Shown here piece by piece: positions 7,100 to 13,781 of a DNA stretch of 13,781 nt. A program made the translations under genes and the position numbers. A model generated the notes under the pieces. It was not told where the DNA came from. It saw nothing but the letters and a program-made list of their open reading frames with translations, and made no database searches. The stretch comes from Planococcus sp. (in: firmicutes) (lineage in GTDB: Bacteria; Bacillota; Bacilli; Bacillales_A; Planococcaceae), in assembly GCA_030147455.1 (NCBI GenBank), contig JASKZU010000124.1, forward strand, positions 1-13,781. Direction: 5' to 3'. Each line of letters opens with the position of its first letter. Positions within the stretch are counted from its first letter, which is position 1.

Positions 7100-10000
7100 T
7101 CAGCTCCTTGCGTATTTTTTCAACCGCCTGGTCTGTGGTCAACACCGGCAATTTTCGGTAAGTTTGGTCGGGGTCGCTTGGATCGAACTGGCAGACCGAA
7201 CGGAAATTGCAGAACTGGCAAGGGATGTCGTCTTTCAGGCGATACGGCGATACGGCTGTATGGCCGTCGAGGATACCGTTGCCGGCTCCTTCATGTTTTT
7301 TGCGTACATATTTGCGGATGGCTTCCATATCATCTTTTTCTACAGTTTTCGATGACCCTTTGGACACCGATCCATTTTTGTTCAAGCGTACTGGAATGAT
7401 ATTAGAGTACCCATCGATTCCGCTGTCCATCGCCTGGATGATTTCAGGATCTTCCACAACTAAGCCGTTCATCTTAAATGATTTGGCCAGTTCTTCTTCC
7501 AATTCTTCTGCAGTCAGCAGCTTTGTCATCTTCAGCATCGGATTGTGCATATGGAAATACAAAACGCCCGCAGGTTCAGCCTGTTCTCCCATCCAACGCT
7601 TCGAATGCGTCAGCGCTACATCCAAATACGTAAAGGTTTGGAGAGCCAAACCATGATAAAGCTCGCCCAAATCTAAATTTTGCTTGGATGATTTATAATC
7701 GACGACGCGCAAATACGGCGTGCCGTTAATATCAGTGGAATCGATGCGGTCAATGCGGCCGCGCACGTCCATTTTCCGCCCTCCGCTCAACTCGATGCCA
7801 AGCGGCGGAATCGACTCTTTCGTGCCAAAGCCGACTTCCAACGCGACCGGTACAAACCCCGATACTTGAGCATGTTTGCTCAGCATAAAAGCTGTCTGGC
7901 GTATAATGCCTTCCAGCTTATACTGGATATACCGGTATCTATGTGAACTAAGCAGGATTTGGTTGACAAAATAAGGCGACAATTGCTCAATCGCCTGCTT
8001 GGCAAGTTCAGTGCATTGCTCTTGGGTCAGCGAGGACCAGGAGACGCCCAGGCGCATTACTTCGTCCGAAATCCATTTGATGGCTGCGTGGAACAAATCC
8101 CCCATCGCCGGAGCTGCAAGTCCGTATTGACTGCGTTCCTCCAGCTTTAAGCCGTAAGCAGCATAATGGGCAAATTCACAACTGAAATATGTTTCGATGC
8201 GCGATACGCTGGAAGCAATCGGCGAACCGTACAATGATTCCGCCAGCGGTTTCGTAAGACGCTCTGAATAATTCGGCTTCATCGGTTTGAATATCTGCTT
8301 AATAATCGATGCCCACAGTGGGTCGTCTTCGTAATAAGCAAGCACCGATTGCCATTGGCTGGTCAGCTCGCCTCTTCTGATTTGCGCAGCTAAATGGGCA
8401 AGCGTGGCACGTGGGTGCGAAATATAATCGCCTGCCTCAGCTTCACTCAATTCTTCGGGCCCGTTTGCGGCAAGGCTCGGTTCGATTTTCAGGAGATTGG
8501 CGATTTTCTGGATATACAAAGAAGGCAGCAGCGCTTTTCCTTCTTCGTCCGCAATAGGGTAGGAAACGGTCAGAAGATCGGAAGCGGTCGAAAAAGAGCG
8601 GTAAGCCAAATAGCTTTCGTCCATCAGCCGCATTCTCGAACTTGGCGCCAGTTCGATGCCTATTTTTTGAAACCATTCTCTTTCGGCATCAGTCAAAAGC
8701 CCTTCGTGTTCGACGCGCTGCGGCAACACTCCGTCGTTGGTTCCAATCACAAAGACCGAACGAATACCCATCAAGCGGGCGAGGTCCATTTTGGCTACAG
8801 TAACTTGATCAAGGGACGGCGGGATGCGGGAAAACTCAAGCGTCTCGAATCCTTCATCCAAAATTCTTGCCGCACTTTGCAGATCTACTTCTTTTTCGCC
8901 GAACATAAGGACAAACTGGTCTAATACGCCAACCCATTGGTTCCATGCCTGTTCGTGCTCTGTCGCTGCGAGCAATTGATGATTTGCCTCCTCGCGGTCT
9001 TTGAGCGCCTGGATTTTTGAGTAGACGTCCAGTTCCTCTACAAACTGAAACAAAGCAGCAGCAAAGTCACGTCCAGTGACGCATGCCGTCAAATGATCGT
9101 GCAAACGTTCAAGCGGTTCACGAACAGCGTCACGGATGGTGTGCAATTCCATTTGGAGCGCCAGTTCTTCATCTGTTTGAATGCCTGAATGAAATTCGAG
9201 GCCGCGGTATTTTTTATAAATCCAGCGCTTGTCTTCAAACCAGCGCCCCCCGTAAATGCCATTGGCAAGAACAAAATTTTCCAGCTGGTCTCCCCTCTCA
9301 CGCCATTTCGTGATATTGCCTTCCGGGAAAAACAGATCTGTCTTCAGTGCACGGAAAACCGGCTCATAGGCATAGTTGGACAACACGGCTTCCAGCGCCG
9401 AGCGGGTAAATTCAATCAATGGATGGTGCAGCATCGACTTTTTCTGGCTGATAAAATAAGGAATATCATATTGAGGGAAAATTGTATTAATCAGCTCATC
9501 GTATATTTCAGGCTGGCGGTATAAAACGGCAATATCCTGGTAGCGATAGCCAGCCATGAGCTGGTTGCGAATCGTCCGCGCAAGGGCATGTACTTCCGCA
9601 CGGCGGTTGGATGCTTCTACGAGAGATACGTTTCCTGCTCCTTTGGTTTCCGGTGCCGGAAATGTTTCCAAAAACTGCTCGATATGCAGAAGATCCGGAT
9701 TGTTAAAACGCTTTGGCTGCTGCAAGTGTACAGACGGCTCCAGTTCAATTCCTTCTGTACGTGCCAGTTCCTCGAGACGCTGAGCAGTGACTGCCGGCTG
9801 ATGGAACAAAGCCTGCTCATCGTCTGCGCTGTTTTCCTCATCCATTGGCAGCGCGATGGTGACCGACTTGGCACACTTCAGCAATTCCGCAATAATCTGG
9901 AACTCGCGTGCAGTAAAACTGGTGAAGCCGTCAATATAAACGGCAGATTTTTTCATCGTTTCCGAGTGGCGGATTTTCTCGCTCAACAACCCGAGGTGGC

Positions 10001-10547
10001 CTTCCGAATCGACAAACACTTTGCCGAGCCGCCGATCTATTTCAAGCAGGATCAATTCCAGATCCGCTGCTTTATCTTGAAGCGTACGCGGAGCTCCAGC
10101 CTCCTCCAGCGATGAACGAATCGATCCGATTTCAGCGCAGTCGACGCAATAACGCGAGAATTCTTTGATCAATTGTTCGATTTGGTCAGTGAATCCTCTT
10201 TTGCTTGCTGCGCGTTTGAACAAATGAAATTCCTCTTTATGCTCTTCCAATAAACTCCGGATCAGCATGCGATAACCGAACGAGTCAATTTCCTTCCGGC
10301 TGATGCCTCCGACTTCCTGAAGCACTCGCCATGCCAAACGTTTGAATGTGACAGCTTGTGCACGGATCATGCCATTCATGCCGTATTTTGCTGACAAACT
10401 ATATTCGGTCGAAAAAGACATTTGATCGGGAACAATAAGAAAAATTGGGTCCCCATCAGCTTGATGAGACAAGCTTTCTGCAATTTCCCCTTGGACAAAG
10501 TGAGTTTTGCCGGTTCCGGCACGGCCATAGACTATTCGTAAAGACAT
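7071..10547 (-). CDS. addB: AddB, helicase-nuclease subunit B of AddAB
   Basis: 1158 residues (B. subtilis AddB about 1166), ATG at 10547 with AGGAGGGG five bases upstream. AddB carries an inactivated helicase core used for Chi recognition and a second RecB-type nuclease that cuts the strand AddA does not. Visible: Walker A-like GRAGTGKT (8-15, K14), IFLIVPDQMSF (35-45), ANRRAE-type SNRRAEVHALAR (313-324), and the nuclease domain with LFHAAIKWISDE (H820), VGFG.KESIPPLG (905-917), RGRIDRID (929-936) and VVDYKSS (D950, K952). Four cysteines expected to ligate the 4Fe-4S cluster that staples the nuclease domain are present: C790 (TYFSC) and C1110, C1113, C1119 (CQFCNFRSVC), with the same C-x2-C-x5-C spacing as in B. 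subtilis. Nothing suggests loss of function. First gene of the addB-addA-DUF418 unit; a LexA box and a -10 lie directly upstream. The tail overlaps the addA start, implying coupled synthesis of the two subunits. Confidence 0.97.
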   Translation of the reverse strand: MSLRIVYGRAGTGKTHFVQGEIAESLSHQADGDPIFLIVPDQMSFSTEYSLSAKYGMNGMIRAQAVTFKRLAWRVLQEVGGISRKEIDSFGYRMLIRSLLEEHKEEFHLFKRAASKRGFTDQIEQLIKEFSRYCVDCAEIGSIRSSLEEAGAPRTLQDKAADLELILLEIDRRLGKVFVDSEGHLGLLSEKIRHSETMKKSAVYIDGFTSFTAREFQIIAELLKCAKSVTIALPMDEENSADDEQALFHQPAVTAQRLEELARTEGIELEPSVHLQQPKRFNNPDLLHIEQFLETFPAPETKGAGNVSLVEASNRRAEVHALARTIRNQLMAGYRYQDIAVLYRQPEIYDELINTIFPQYDIPYFISQKKSMLHHPLIEFTRSALEAVLSNYAYEPVFRALKTDLFFPEGNITKWRERGDQLENFVLANGIYGGRWFEDKRWIYKKYRGLEFHSGIQTDEELALQMELHTIRDAVREPLERLHDHLTACVTGRDFAAALFQFVEELDVYSKIQALKDREEANHQLLAATEHEQAWNQWVGVLDQFVLMFGEKEVDLQSAARILDEGFETLEFSRIPPSLDQVTVAKMDLARLMGIRSVFVIGTNDGVLPQRVEHEGLLTDAEREWFQKIGIELAPSSRMRLMDESYLAYRSFSTASDLLTVSYPIADEEGKALLPSLYIQKIANLLKIEPSLAANGPEELSEAEAGDYISHPRATLAHLAAQIRRGELTSQWQSVLAYYEDDPLWASIIKQIFKPMKPNYSERLTKPLAESLYGSPIASSVSRIETYFSCEFAHYAAYGLKLEERSQYGLAAPAMGDLFHAAIKWISDEVMRLGVSWSSLTQEQCTELAKQAIEQLSPYFVNQILLSSHRYRYIQYKLEGIIRQTAFMLSKHAQVSGFVPVALEVGFGTKESIPPLGIELSGGRKMDVRGRIDRIDSTDINGTPYLRVVDYKSSKQNLDLGELYHGLALQTFTYLDVALTHSKRWMGEQAEPAGVLYFHMHNPMLKMTKLLTAEELEEELAKSFKMNGLVVEDPEIIQAMDSGIDGYSNIIPVRLNKNGSVSKGSSKTVEKDDMEAIRKYVRKKHEGAGNGILDGHTAVSPYRLKDDIPCQFCNFRSVCQFDPSDPDQTYRKLPVLTTDQAVEKIRKELNADDPSKTE

Positions 10548-10563
10548 CTGATCCCCTCCTAAA

Positions 10564-10579
10564 AAGAACGTTTGTTCTT
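10564..10579 (-). promoter_or_regulatory. LexA (DinR) SOS box upstream of addB
   Basis: A 16-base palindrome with perfect 6-base arms, AAGAAC-N4-GTTCTT (minus strand AAGAACAAACGTTCTT). Against the Bacillus LexA consensus CGAACRNRYGTTYC the inner 14 bases match 12 positions, missing only the two outermost; the GAAC-N4-GTTC core and the R/Y positions all fit. It starts one base past the -10 and covers the expected transcription start, 17 bases upstream of the addB ATG, which is a position where bound LexA would block transcription. Regulation by LexA is inferred from site and position. Confidence 0.75.
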
Positions 10580-10608
10580 ATTATAACTTATTTTTGGTAA
10601 GATGGCGA
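10580..10608 (-). promoter_or_regulatory. Sigma-A-type promoter of the addBA unit
   Basis: Minus-strand -10 TATAAT (10585-10580) is perfect. With a 17-base spacer the -35 is TCGCCA (10608-10603), matching four of six positions of TTGACA. A weak -35 under a repressor site is common for SOS promoters. The promoter fits between the stop of the VTT gene (10614) and addB, so addB need not rely on read-through. Confidence 0.65.
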
Positions 10609-10613
10609 AGCGC

Positions 10614-11249
10614 TTATTCAGATGCCTGCTGTTTCTGGCGTTCTTCTTTTGCCCGCAAGAAATCAGCTTCCACTTTCTTGTTAAGTCGCTTTTCAAATAG
10701 TTTGCCGACTACATAGAGCAAAACAATTACCGCGACTACAACAGCAGTACGGATCGGCTGTGTGTAAAGGGCACGCAAGTCGTATCCTACAAAGGAAATG
10801 GTAAAGACGATGACGAACTTACCAGCCATCAGCGTCAGCAAATAGTAATAGCGGTTGATCTTGGTCAAAGCTGCTCCCATATTGACGATGGCGGCAGGCG
10901 TAAATGGAAAGCACATCATTAAGAATAATGGGCCAAAGCCGTTTCTTTCCACCCAATGAATGAGGCGCTCGACTTTTTCATGGCGTGTCATAAAACCCAT
11001 GAACCGCGCCTGGCCAAAACGGCGGATTAGCAGGAACACCACATACGACCCAGCAACCGATCCTCCCCAGGACAACAAGAATCCTCCCCATAAACCGTAT
11101 GCCGAAGCATTGGCAAGGATAAAGACGACAATTGGAAGAAACGGCAGGAATGCTTCGATAAATGGCAGTAAAAAGCCGATGAACGGACCGAACGTCCGAT
11201 ATAAATCTGTTAGTTCAATGATGTTGTCCATAGTAAAAAAATCCGTCAT
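10614..11249 (-). CDS. TVP38/TMEM64 (VTT-domain) family membrane protein
   Basis: 211 residues from ATG at 11249, chosen for AGAAGGA seven bases upstream; a TTG at 11294 in the same frame has no ribosome binding site and adds a non-hydrophobic leader. The VTT/DedA-like core is clear: FGPFIGFLLPFIEAFLPFLP (20-39; reentrant first half), GGFLLSWGGSVAGSYVVFLL (55-74), a cytoplasmic amphipathic HEKVERLIHWVERNGFGPL segment, and the second reentrant motif MMCFPFTPAAIVNMGAAL (116-133), followed by two membrane helices and a highly charged tail rich in Lys, Glu and Gln. DedA/VTT proteins include lipid scramblases and undecaprenyl-phosphate or phosphatidylethanolamine flippases, so a lipid-transport role is possible, but the substrate for this subgroup is unknown. 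B. subtilis has a similar gene (yhjE, as I recall) near addB, so the linkage may be old. Transcribed with addBA direction and divergent from azlC. Confidence 0.85.
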   Translation of the reverse strand: MTDFFTMDNIIELTDLYRTFGPFIGFLLPFIEAFLPFLPIVVFILANASAYGLWGGFLLSWGGSVAGSYVVFLLIRRFGQARFMGFMTRHEKVERLIHWVERNGFGPLFLMMCFPFTPAAIVNMGAALTKINRYYYLLTLMAGKFVIVFTISFVGYDLRALYTQPIRTAVVVAVIVLLYVVGKLFEKRLNKKVEADFLRAKEERQKQQASE

Positions 11250-11322
11250 GGGCTCATTCCTTCTAATAGCTTGATTTTTCAAAAAGGCTTCCAAATAAAA
11301 AGGAAAAAATATGCTATGCTAT

Positions 11323-11362
11323 TATAATTACTTTACACTCTTTTTCCCCGTTTGGAAAAGAG
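11323..11362 (+). promoter_or_regulatory. azlC 5' region: candidate -10 and leader hairpin
   Basis: TATAAT at 11323-11328 is a perfect -10 candidate but has no convincing -35 (AAGGAA at 17-base spacing). Just after the expected start, CTCTTTTTCC (11338-11347) can pair with GGAAAAGAG (11354-11362) around CCGTTT, with one bulged T. The hairpin would sit at the very 5' end of the azlCD mRNA, 14 bases before the AAAGGAG ribosome binding site (11377-11383). No T-run follows it, so it is not a typical terminator. It could stabilise the mRNA or take part in regulation. The leader is too short for a T-box. The divergent 143-base gap also must hold the promoter of the VTT gene, which I cannot place. 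Confidence 0.4.
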
Positions 11363-11392
11363 AAATACTTTCTTTTAAAGGAGTGGTGCAAA

Positions 11393-12085
11393 TTGCAGGA
11401 ATACGGATTCTCCTCCGGCCTTAAGGCAGGGTCCAGTATTGCCATCGGTTATTTCCCGATAGCCCTGACATTCGGGCTTTTGGCGAAAACGACCGGGCTG
11501 TCACTGATTGAAGCGACAGCCATGAGCATCTTCGTCTTTGCAGGAGCAGCCCAGTATATTTCACTATCGCTGATTACGGCCGGTGTTGTTCCAGGACTTA
11601 TTGTTGTTAATACATTTATCGTCAACATCCGCCATTTTTTGATGACAGCCGCGCTAAACGAAAAAATGGAACCGGACGCAAGATGGAAAAAAGCGCTTTA
11701 TGCATTCGGCATTACCGACGAAACGTTCACAGTGCTTGCGACTCAACCACGAAATGTTATTCGCACTTCGTTTGCAGCCGGAGTTATTGTTGTTTCCTAT
11801 GGCAGCTGGGTCGTTTTCACTTCTCTTGGCCACTTGATCGGTGCCAGCATGCCGGTTTTTCTCCAAGCTTCCATGTCCATCGCGCTCTATGCCATGTTTA
11901 TCGGTTTGCTTGTTCCTTCCATGAAAGGCAATCGCAAAGTAGTAAGTTTGGCGCTCCTTGCCGCTGTCATTCATTCGCTGTTTTTTTTCACCGGTTGGCT
12001 GTCTACAGGATGGGCCATTATGATTTCAACACTGGCCTCGGCCATCATCGTTGAGGCGATCGGACAGAAAGGAGCTGCTGCCTGA
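11393..12085 (+). CDS. azlC: AzlC, branched-chain amino acid exporter large subunit
   Basis: 230 residues from TTG at 11393, with AAAGGAG nine bases upstream; no better ATG lies nearby. AzlC together with small AzlD forms an inner-membrane exporter for branched-chain amino acids and their analogues (in B. subtilis azlC overexpression gives 4-azaleucine resistance; the E. coli counterpart is YgaZH). Family signatures are evident: GLKAGSSIAIGYFPIALTFG (9-28), SIFVFAGAAQYISLSLI (45-61), FIVNIRHFLMTAAL (74-87) and the GITDETF motif (105-111), followed by several hydrophobic helices in the second half. Length is normal for the family (about 230-250). The stop overlaps the azlD start by one base (TGATG), giving coupled translation. 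In B. subtilis azlCD is in an Lrp-like AzlB-controlled operon; no such regulator is seen here. Confidence 0.93.
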   Translation: MQEYGFSSGLKAGSSIAIGYFPIALTFGLLAKTTGLSLIEATAMSIFVFAGAAQYISLSLITAGVVPGLIVVNTFIVNIRHFLMTAALNEKMEPDARWKKALYAFGITDETFTVLATQPRNVIRTSFAAGVIVVSYGSWVVFTSLGHLIGASMPVFLQASMSIALYAMFIGLLVPSMKGNRKVVSLALLAAVIHSLFFFTGWLSTGWAIMISTLASAIIVEAIGQKGAAA

Positions 12086-12393
12086 TGGGTGCTTGGTTTT
12101 GGTGGATGATTTTAGGCATGGCTCTTGTTACATACATTCCACGCGCCATTCCACTGACTTTCTTGGAAGGGCGCGAACTGCCTGAACCTGTCCAAAATGT
12201 GCTGCGGAACATTCCCTACGCTGTGTTGGGCGCATTGATTTTTCCTGCCGTGTTTTTTATTCAGGAAAACGTCTGGTTTGGCATAATCGGCGCAGCATCT
12301 GCGTTTCTCATCGCATTTATGGGCGCCAACGTCATTTTTGTCGTGCTCGGCACAATCGCTGTTCTCTCCATATATGGAATATGGTTAGGATAA
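12085..12393 (+). CDS. azlD: AzlD, branched-chain amino acid exporter small subunit
   Basis: 102 residues, normal for AzlD (about 100-110). ATG at 12085 overlaps the azlC TGA; the ribosome binding site GAAAGGAG lies inside the end of azlC. Family features: an N-terminal helix ending in MALVTYIPRAIPLTFLEGRELP (conserved TY.PR..P core near 12-21), VQNVLRNIPYAVLGALIFPAVF, and two further hydrophobic helices rich in Gly and Ala, four in all. It is the obligatory partner of AzlC in the export complex. The gene is followed after one base by the shared terminator hairpin. Confidence 0.93.
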   Translation: MGAWFWWMILGMALVTYIPRAIPLTFLEGRELPEPVQNVLRNIPYAVLGALIFPAVFFIQENVWFGIIGAASAFLIAFMGANVIFVVLGTIAVLSIYGIWLG

Positions 12394-12394
12394 T

Positions 12395-12436
12395 AAAAAA
12401 AGCCGTTACTCATTTTCATGAGCTTCGGCTTTTTTT
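12395..12436. terminator. Bidirectional terminator shared by azlD and csbA
   Basis: Outer stem AAAAAAAGCCG (12395-12405) with CGGCTTTTTTT (12426-12436) and inner stem CTCAT (12409-12413) with ATGAG (12418-12422) around TTTC; small unpaired patches (TTA and CTT) separate the two. T-runs on both sides suit convergent genes. The last codons and TAA stop (12406-12408) of csbA are inside the hairpin. Confidence 0.88.
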
Positions 12437-12663
12437 CGTTTATGATACATATTGCTGGAGTACCAGAATCCCGCGGTTAAAGAAGCGGCGTTAACGATAA
12501 ACAGCAGCCACGTATGCGTAAACCCGGCGTAAACTGCTGCTGCAATGAGTGCCACTGTCAGAACTAATGCAACTATATGGTTATAAGTTACACGCGTGAA
12601 CAGCACTACCAGCAGGCCTGGCACAAACAGCGATAGAAAAAATTTTGTTACCATCGACTCCAT
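12406..12663 (-). CDS. csbA: CsbA family small membrane protein
   Basis: 85 residues. It follows remembered B. subtilis CsbA (76 residues): MVTKFFLSLFVPGLLVVLFTRVTYNH corresponds to the CsbA N-terminus with the conserved VLFTRVT.NH (19-29), then two more hydrophobic segments (about 30-47 and 50-68) and a short charged tail with KRKKAEAHENE. ATG at 12663 has GGGGAG about six bases upstream; the internal ATG three codons later aligns better with the B. subtilis start but has poorer spacing, so the start is uncertain by three residues. B. subtilis csbA was identified as a sigma-B-controlled gene; its molecular function is unknown. Here it follows minJ by 12 bases and looks co-transcribed; I see no sigma-B promoter in the short gap. 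Confidence 0.85.
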   Translation of the reverse strand: MESMVTKFFLSLFVPGLLVVLFTRVTYNHIVALVLTVALIAAAVYAGFTHTWLLFIVNAASLTAGFWYSSNMYHKRKKAEAHENE

Positions 12664-12675
12664 ATACTTCTCCCC

Positions 12676-13781
12676 TTACTCGACAATCAACAGCCCCAAG
12701 CGATGATGGTCATGGCGGAAGACAACATGCTGGCGCAGTCGGACTTCCAGGTTGTGGTCGATTACTTCCAAACGGCAATGGGCCGCATTCAACTGAATGG
12801 CTTCATACAGTTCCGTTTCATTCGTCACAATCGTCCCATTTACTTTGCGGATAATTTCACCGCGCACAAGCCCCATTTTCTCCGCCGGCGATCCCGGCAA
12901 TACATCGATGATCATGACTCCCTGTGCTTGCGGTGTTACGGCATAGTTTCCACTGCGTTCTTGTTGTGCAAAATACAGCGAAATGCCCGCACGGACAACG
13001 GCAGCTGCGGCCAGTGCAACAACGGCCATCGGCAGCCATACCAGTCCAAATAGCGCAAGAACAATGGTCATCACAGAAAGCGAAGCAATTGATTTGGCTA
13101 TACGAGGATATAAATACAATGGCAATGTTTTATGGCTGCGTCCTTGAAAACCGAAAACAAACGGAAACAGGATAAACGAAAACGCAGTTTCTCCGATCGG
13201 CAATTGCGGCCAGTACGGTGCATATTCGGACACCATTCCACCCGGGACCACCAATATGACTGGAAGCAGCCACAGCCGGCGTGAAATATAAGCAGCAGCG
13301 CGCAAGCCGCGAGCTGATTTATGCAGGCGCGGTGAGGCGGCAGCGGCAGCAGATTTGTCGACCATCCGGCTCTCGATAAATAAGACCAGCCCAGTAATCA
13401 ATGCGACTGGAACAATCCATCCCGAGGCAAACGATCTTCCCGCCATTTTGGCAAATCCTAGATCGATGCTCCAATTGTTCGCCTGGAACAGCCAAACGGC
13501 CAGTGATGCAACGCCTGCCAGGTAAACAAAAGAAGCAGCATGATAAAAGCCCGTCAGCATAACGATTATGCTGATGACGCTAAGCGCGATCAGCCATTCG
13601 ACCGGAACGACGAGACCTGCCGCTGCAATGACAATCGACAAAACAAACGCAGGCAGCAGTGCATCTTTTATCGAGCGTTTAAACTCTGTTCCACCATAGA
13701 CAATGCGTGTCCGGAACAGGCGGCGTTCTTTTTTGACTCGGAAATATCCGAGCATTGTTGCCGCAAATAATGCAACATAAA
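12676..13781 (-). CDS. minJ: MinJ, division-site topology protein (5' end outside window)
   Basis: The frame is open to the window edge and continues upstream of the first in-window ATG (13755) with hydrophobic residues (YVALFAAT), so the true start is beyond 13781; the KKERRLFRTRI that follows aligns with the segment after the first membrane helix of B. subtilis MinJ. About seven further hydrophobic helices follow, then a C-terminal PDZ domain (12679-12921) with GVMIIDVLPGSPAEKMGL and GEIIRKVNGT. MinJ (YvjD) bridges the pole-binding protein DivIVA to MinD in rod-shaped Bacillales without MinE, preventing division next to completed septa, and also affects swarming. About 368 residues are visible versus about 397 in B. 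subtilis, so little is missing. Its stop TAA abuts the GGGGAG that serves csbA, implying an operon. A generic PDZ membrane protein is the only alternative, and the C-terminal position of the PDZ favours MinJ. Confidence 0.88.
   Translation of the reverse strand, partial: YVALFAATMLGYFRVKKERRLFRTRIVYGGTEFKRSIKDALLPAFVLSIVIAAAGLVVPVEWLIALSVISIIVMLTGFYHAASFVYLAGVASLAVWLFQANNWSIDLGFAKMAGRSFASGWIVPVALITGLVLFIESRMVDKSAAAAASPRLHKSARGLRAAAYISRRLWLLPVILVVPGGMVSEYAPYWPQLPIGETAFSFILFPFVFGFQGRSHKTLPLYLYPRIAKSIASLSVMTIVLALFGLVWLPMAVVALAAAAVVRAGISLYFAQQERSGNYAVTPQAQGVMIIDVLPGSPAEKMGLVRGEIIRKVNGTIVTNETELYEAIQLNAAHCRLEVIDHNLEVRLRQHVVFRHDHHRLGLLIVE

Noticed and set aside
8394..8924. 176-codon open frame on the plus strand inside addB
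   Set aside because: It lies opposite conserved AddB coding sequence, has low-complexity, charged content and no family resemblance; shadow frame.
9588..10115. 175-codon plus-strand open frame inside addB
   Set aside because: Antisense to the addB N-terminal region, no domain or membrane signature that would justify a gene.
11250..11294. 15-residue N-terminal extension of the VTT protein from a TTG
   Set aside because: No ribosome binding site before it; the ATG at 11249 has one at good spacing.

Overview
The window looks like chromosomal DNA from a low-to-moderate GC Firmicute of the order Bacillales. Every protein I recognise has its closest remembered relative in Bacillus subtilis (AddA, AddB, YisK, YisL, AzlC, AzlD, CsbA, MinJ), Shine-Dalgarno sites are strong (AGGAGG type) and TTG starts are common. 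The deviation from Bacillus and the gene order suggest a Planococcaceae-like member (Planococcus or relatives), but that is inference. I see no tRNA, rRNA, CRISPR array, insertion sequence or phage gene. Ten genes fill the window densely, eight on the minus strand and two (azlCD) on the plus strand, and both end genes are cut by the window edges.

Left part (1-2310, all minus strand): the 5' two-thirds or so of a secreted GH13 alpha-amylase-like protein whose visible active-site residues are almost all replaced; an upstream inverted repeat; a rho-independent terminator; then yisL (small membrane protein) and yisK (FAH-fold oxaloacetate decarboxylase), the latter with a plausible -10 of its own.

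Centre (2320-10610, all minus strand): one transcription unit, addB - addA - DUF418 membrane protein. AddB and AddA form the helicase-nuclease that processes double-strand breaks and loads RecA at Chi, the Gram-positive counterpart of RecBCD. addB and addA overlap by 29 bases, and the DUF418 gene starts 10 bases after addA with its ribosome binding site overlapping the addA stop. A near-perfect LexA (SOS) box lies just downstream of the -10 of the addB promoter, so the unit is probably induced by DNA damage.

Right part (10614-13781): a VTT/TVP38-TMEM64 membrane protein (minus), divergent from azlC-azlD (plus, branched-chain amino acid exporter). azlD converges on csbA, and one hairpin serves as terminator for both, with the csbA stop codon inside it. 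csbA follows minJ, which encodes the PDZ-containing membrane protein of the Min division-site system and is truncated at its 5' end by the window edge.

Most of this is housekeeping. The two observations I consider most worth following are the GH13 pseudoenzyme at 1-710 and the SOS box controlling addBA plus a co-transcribed DUF418 gene.
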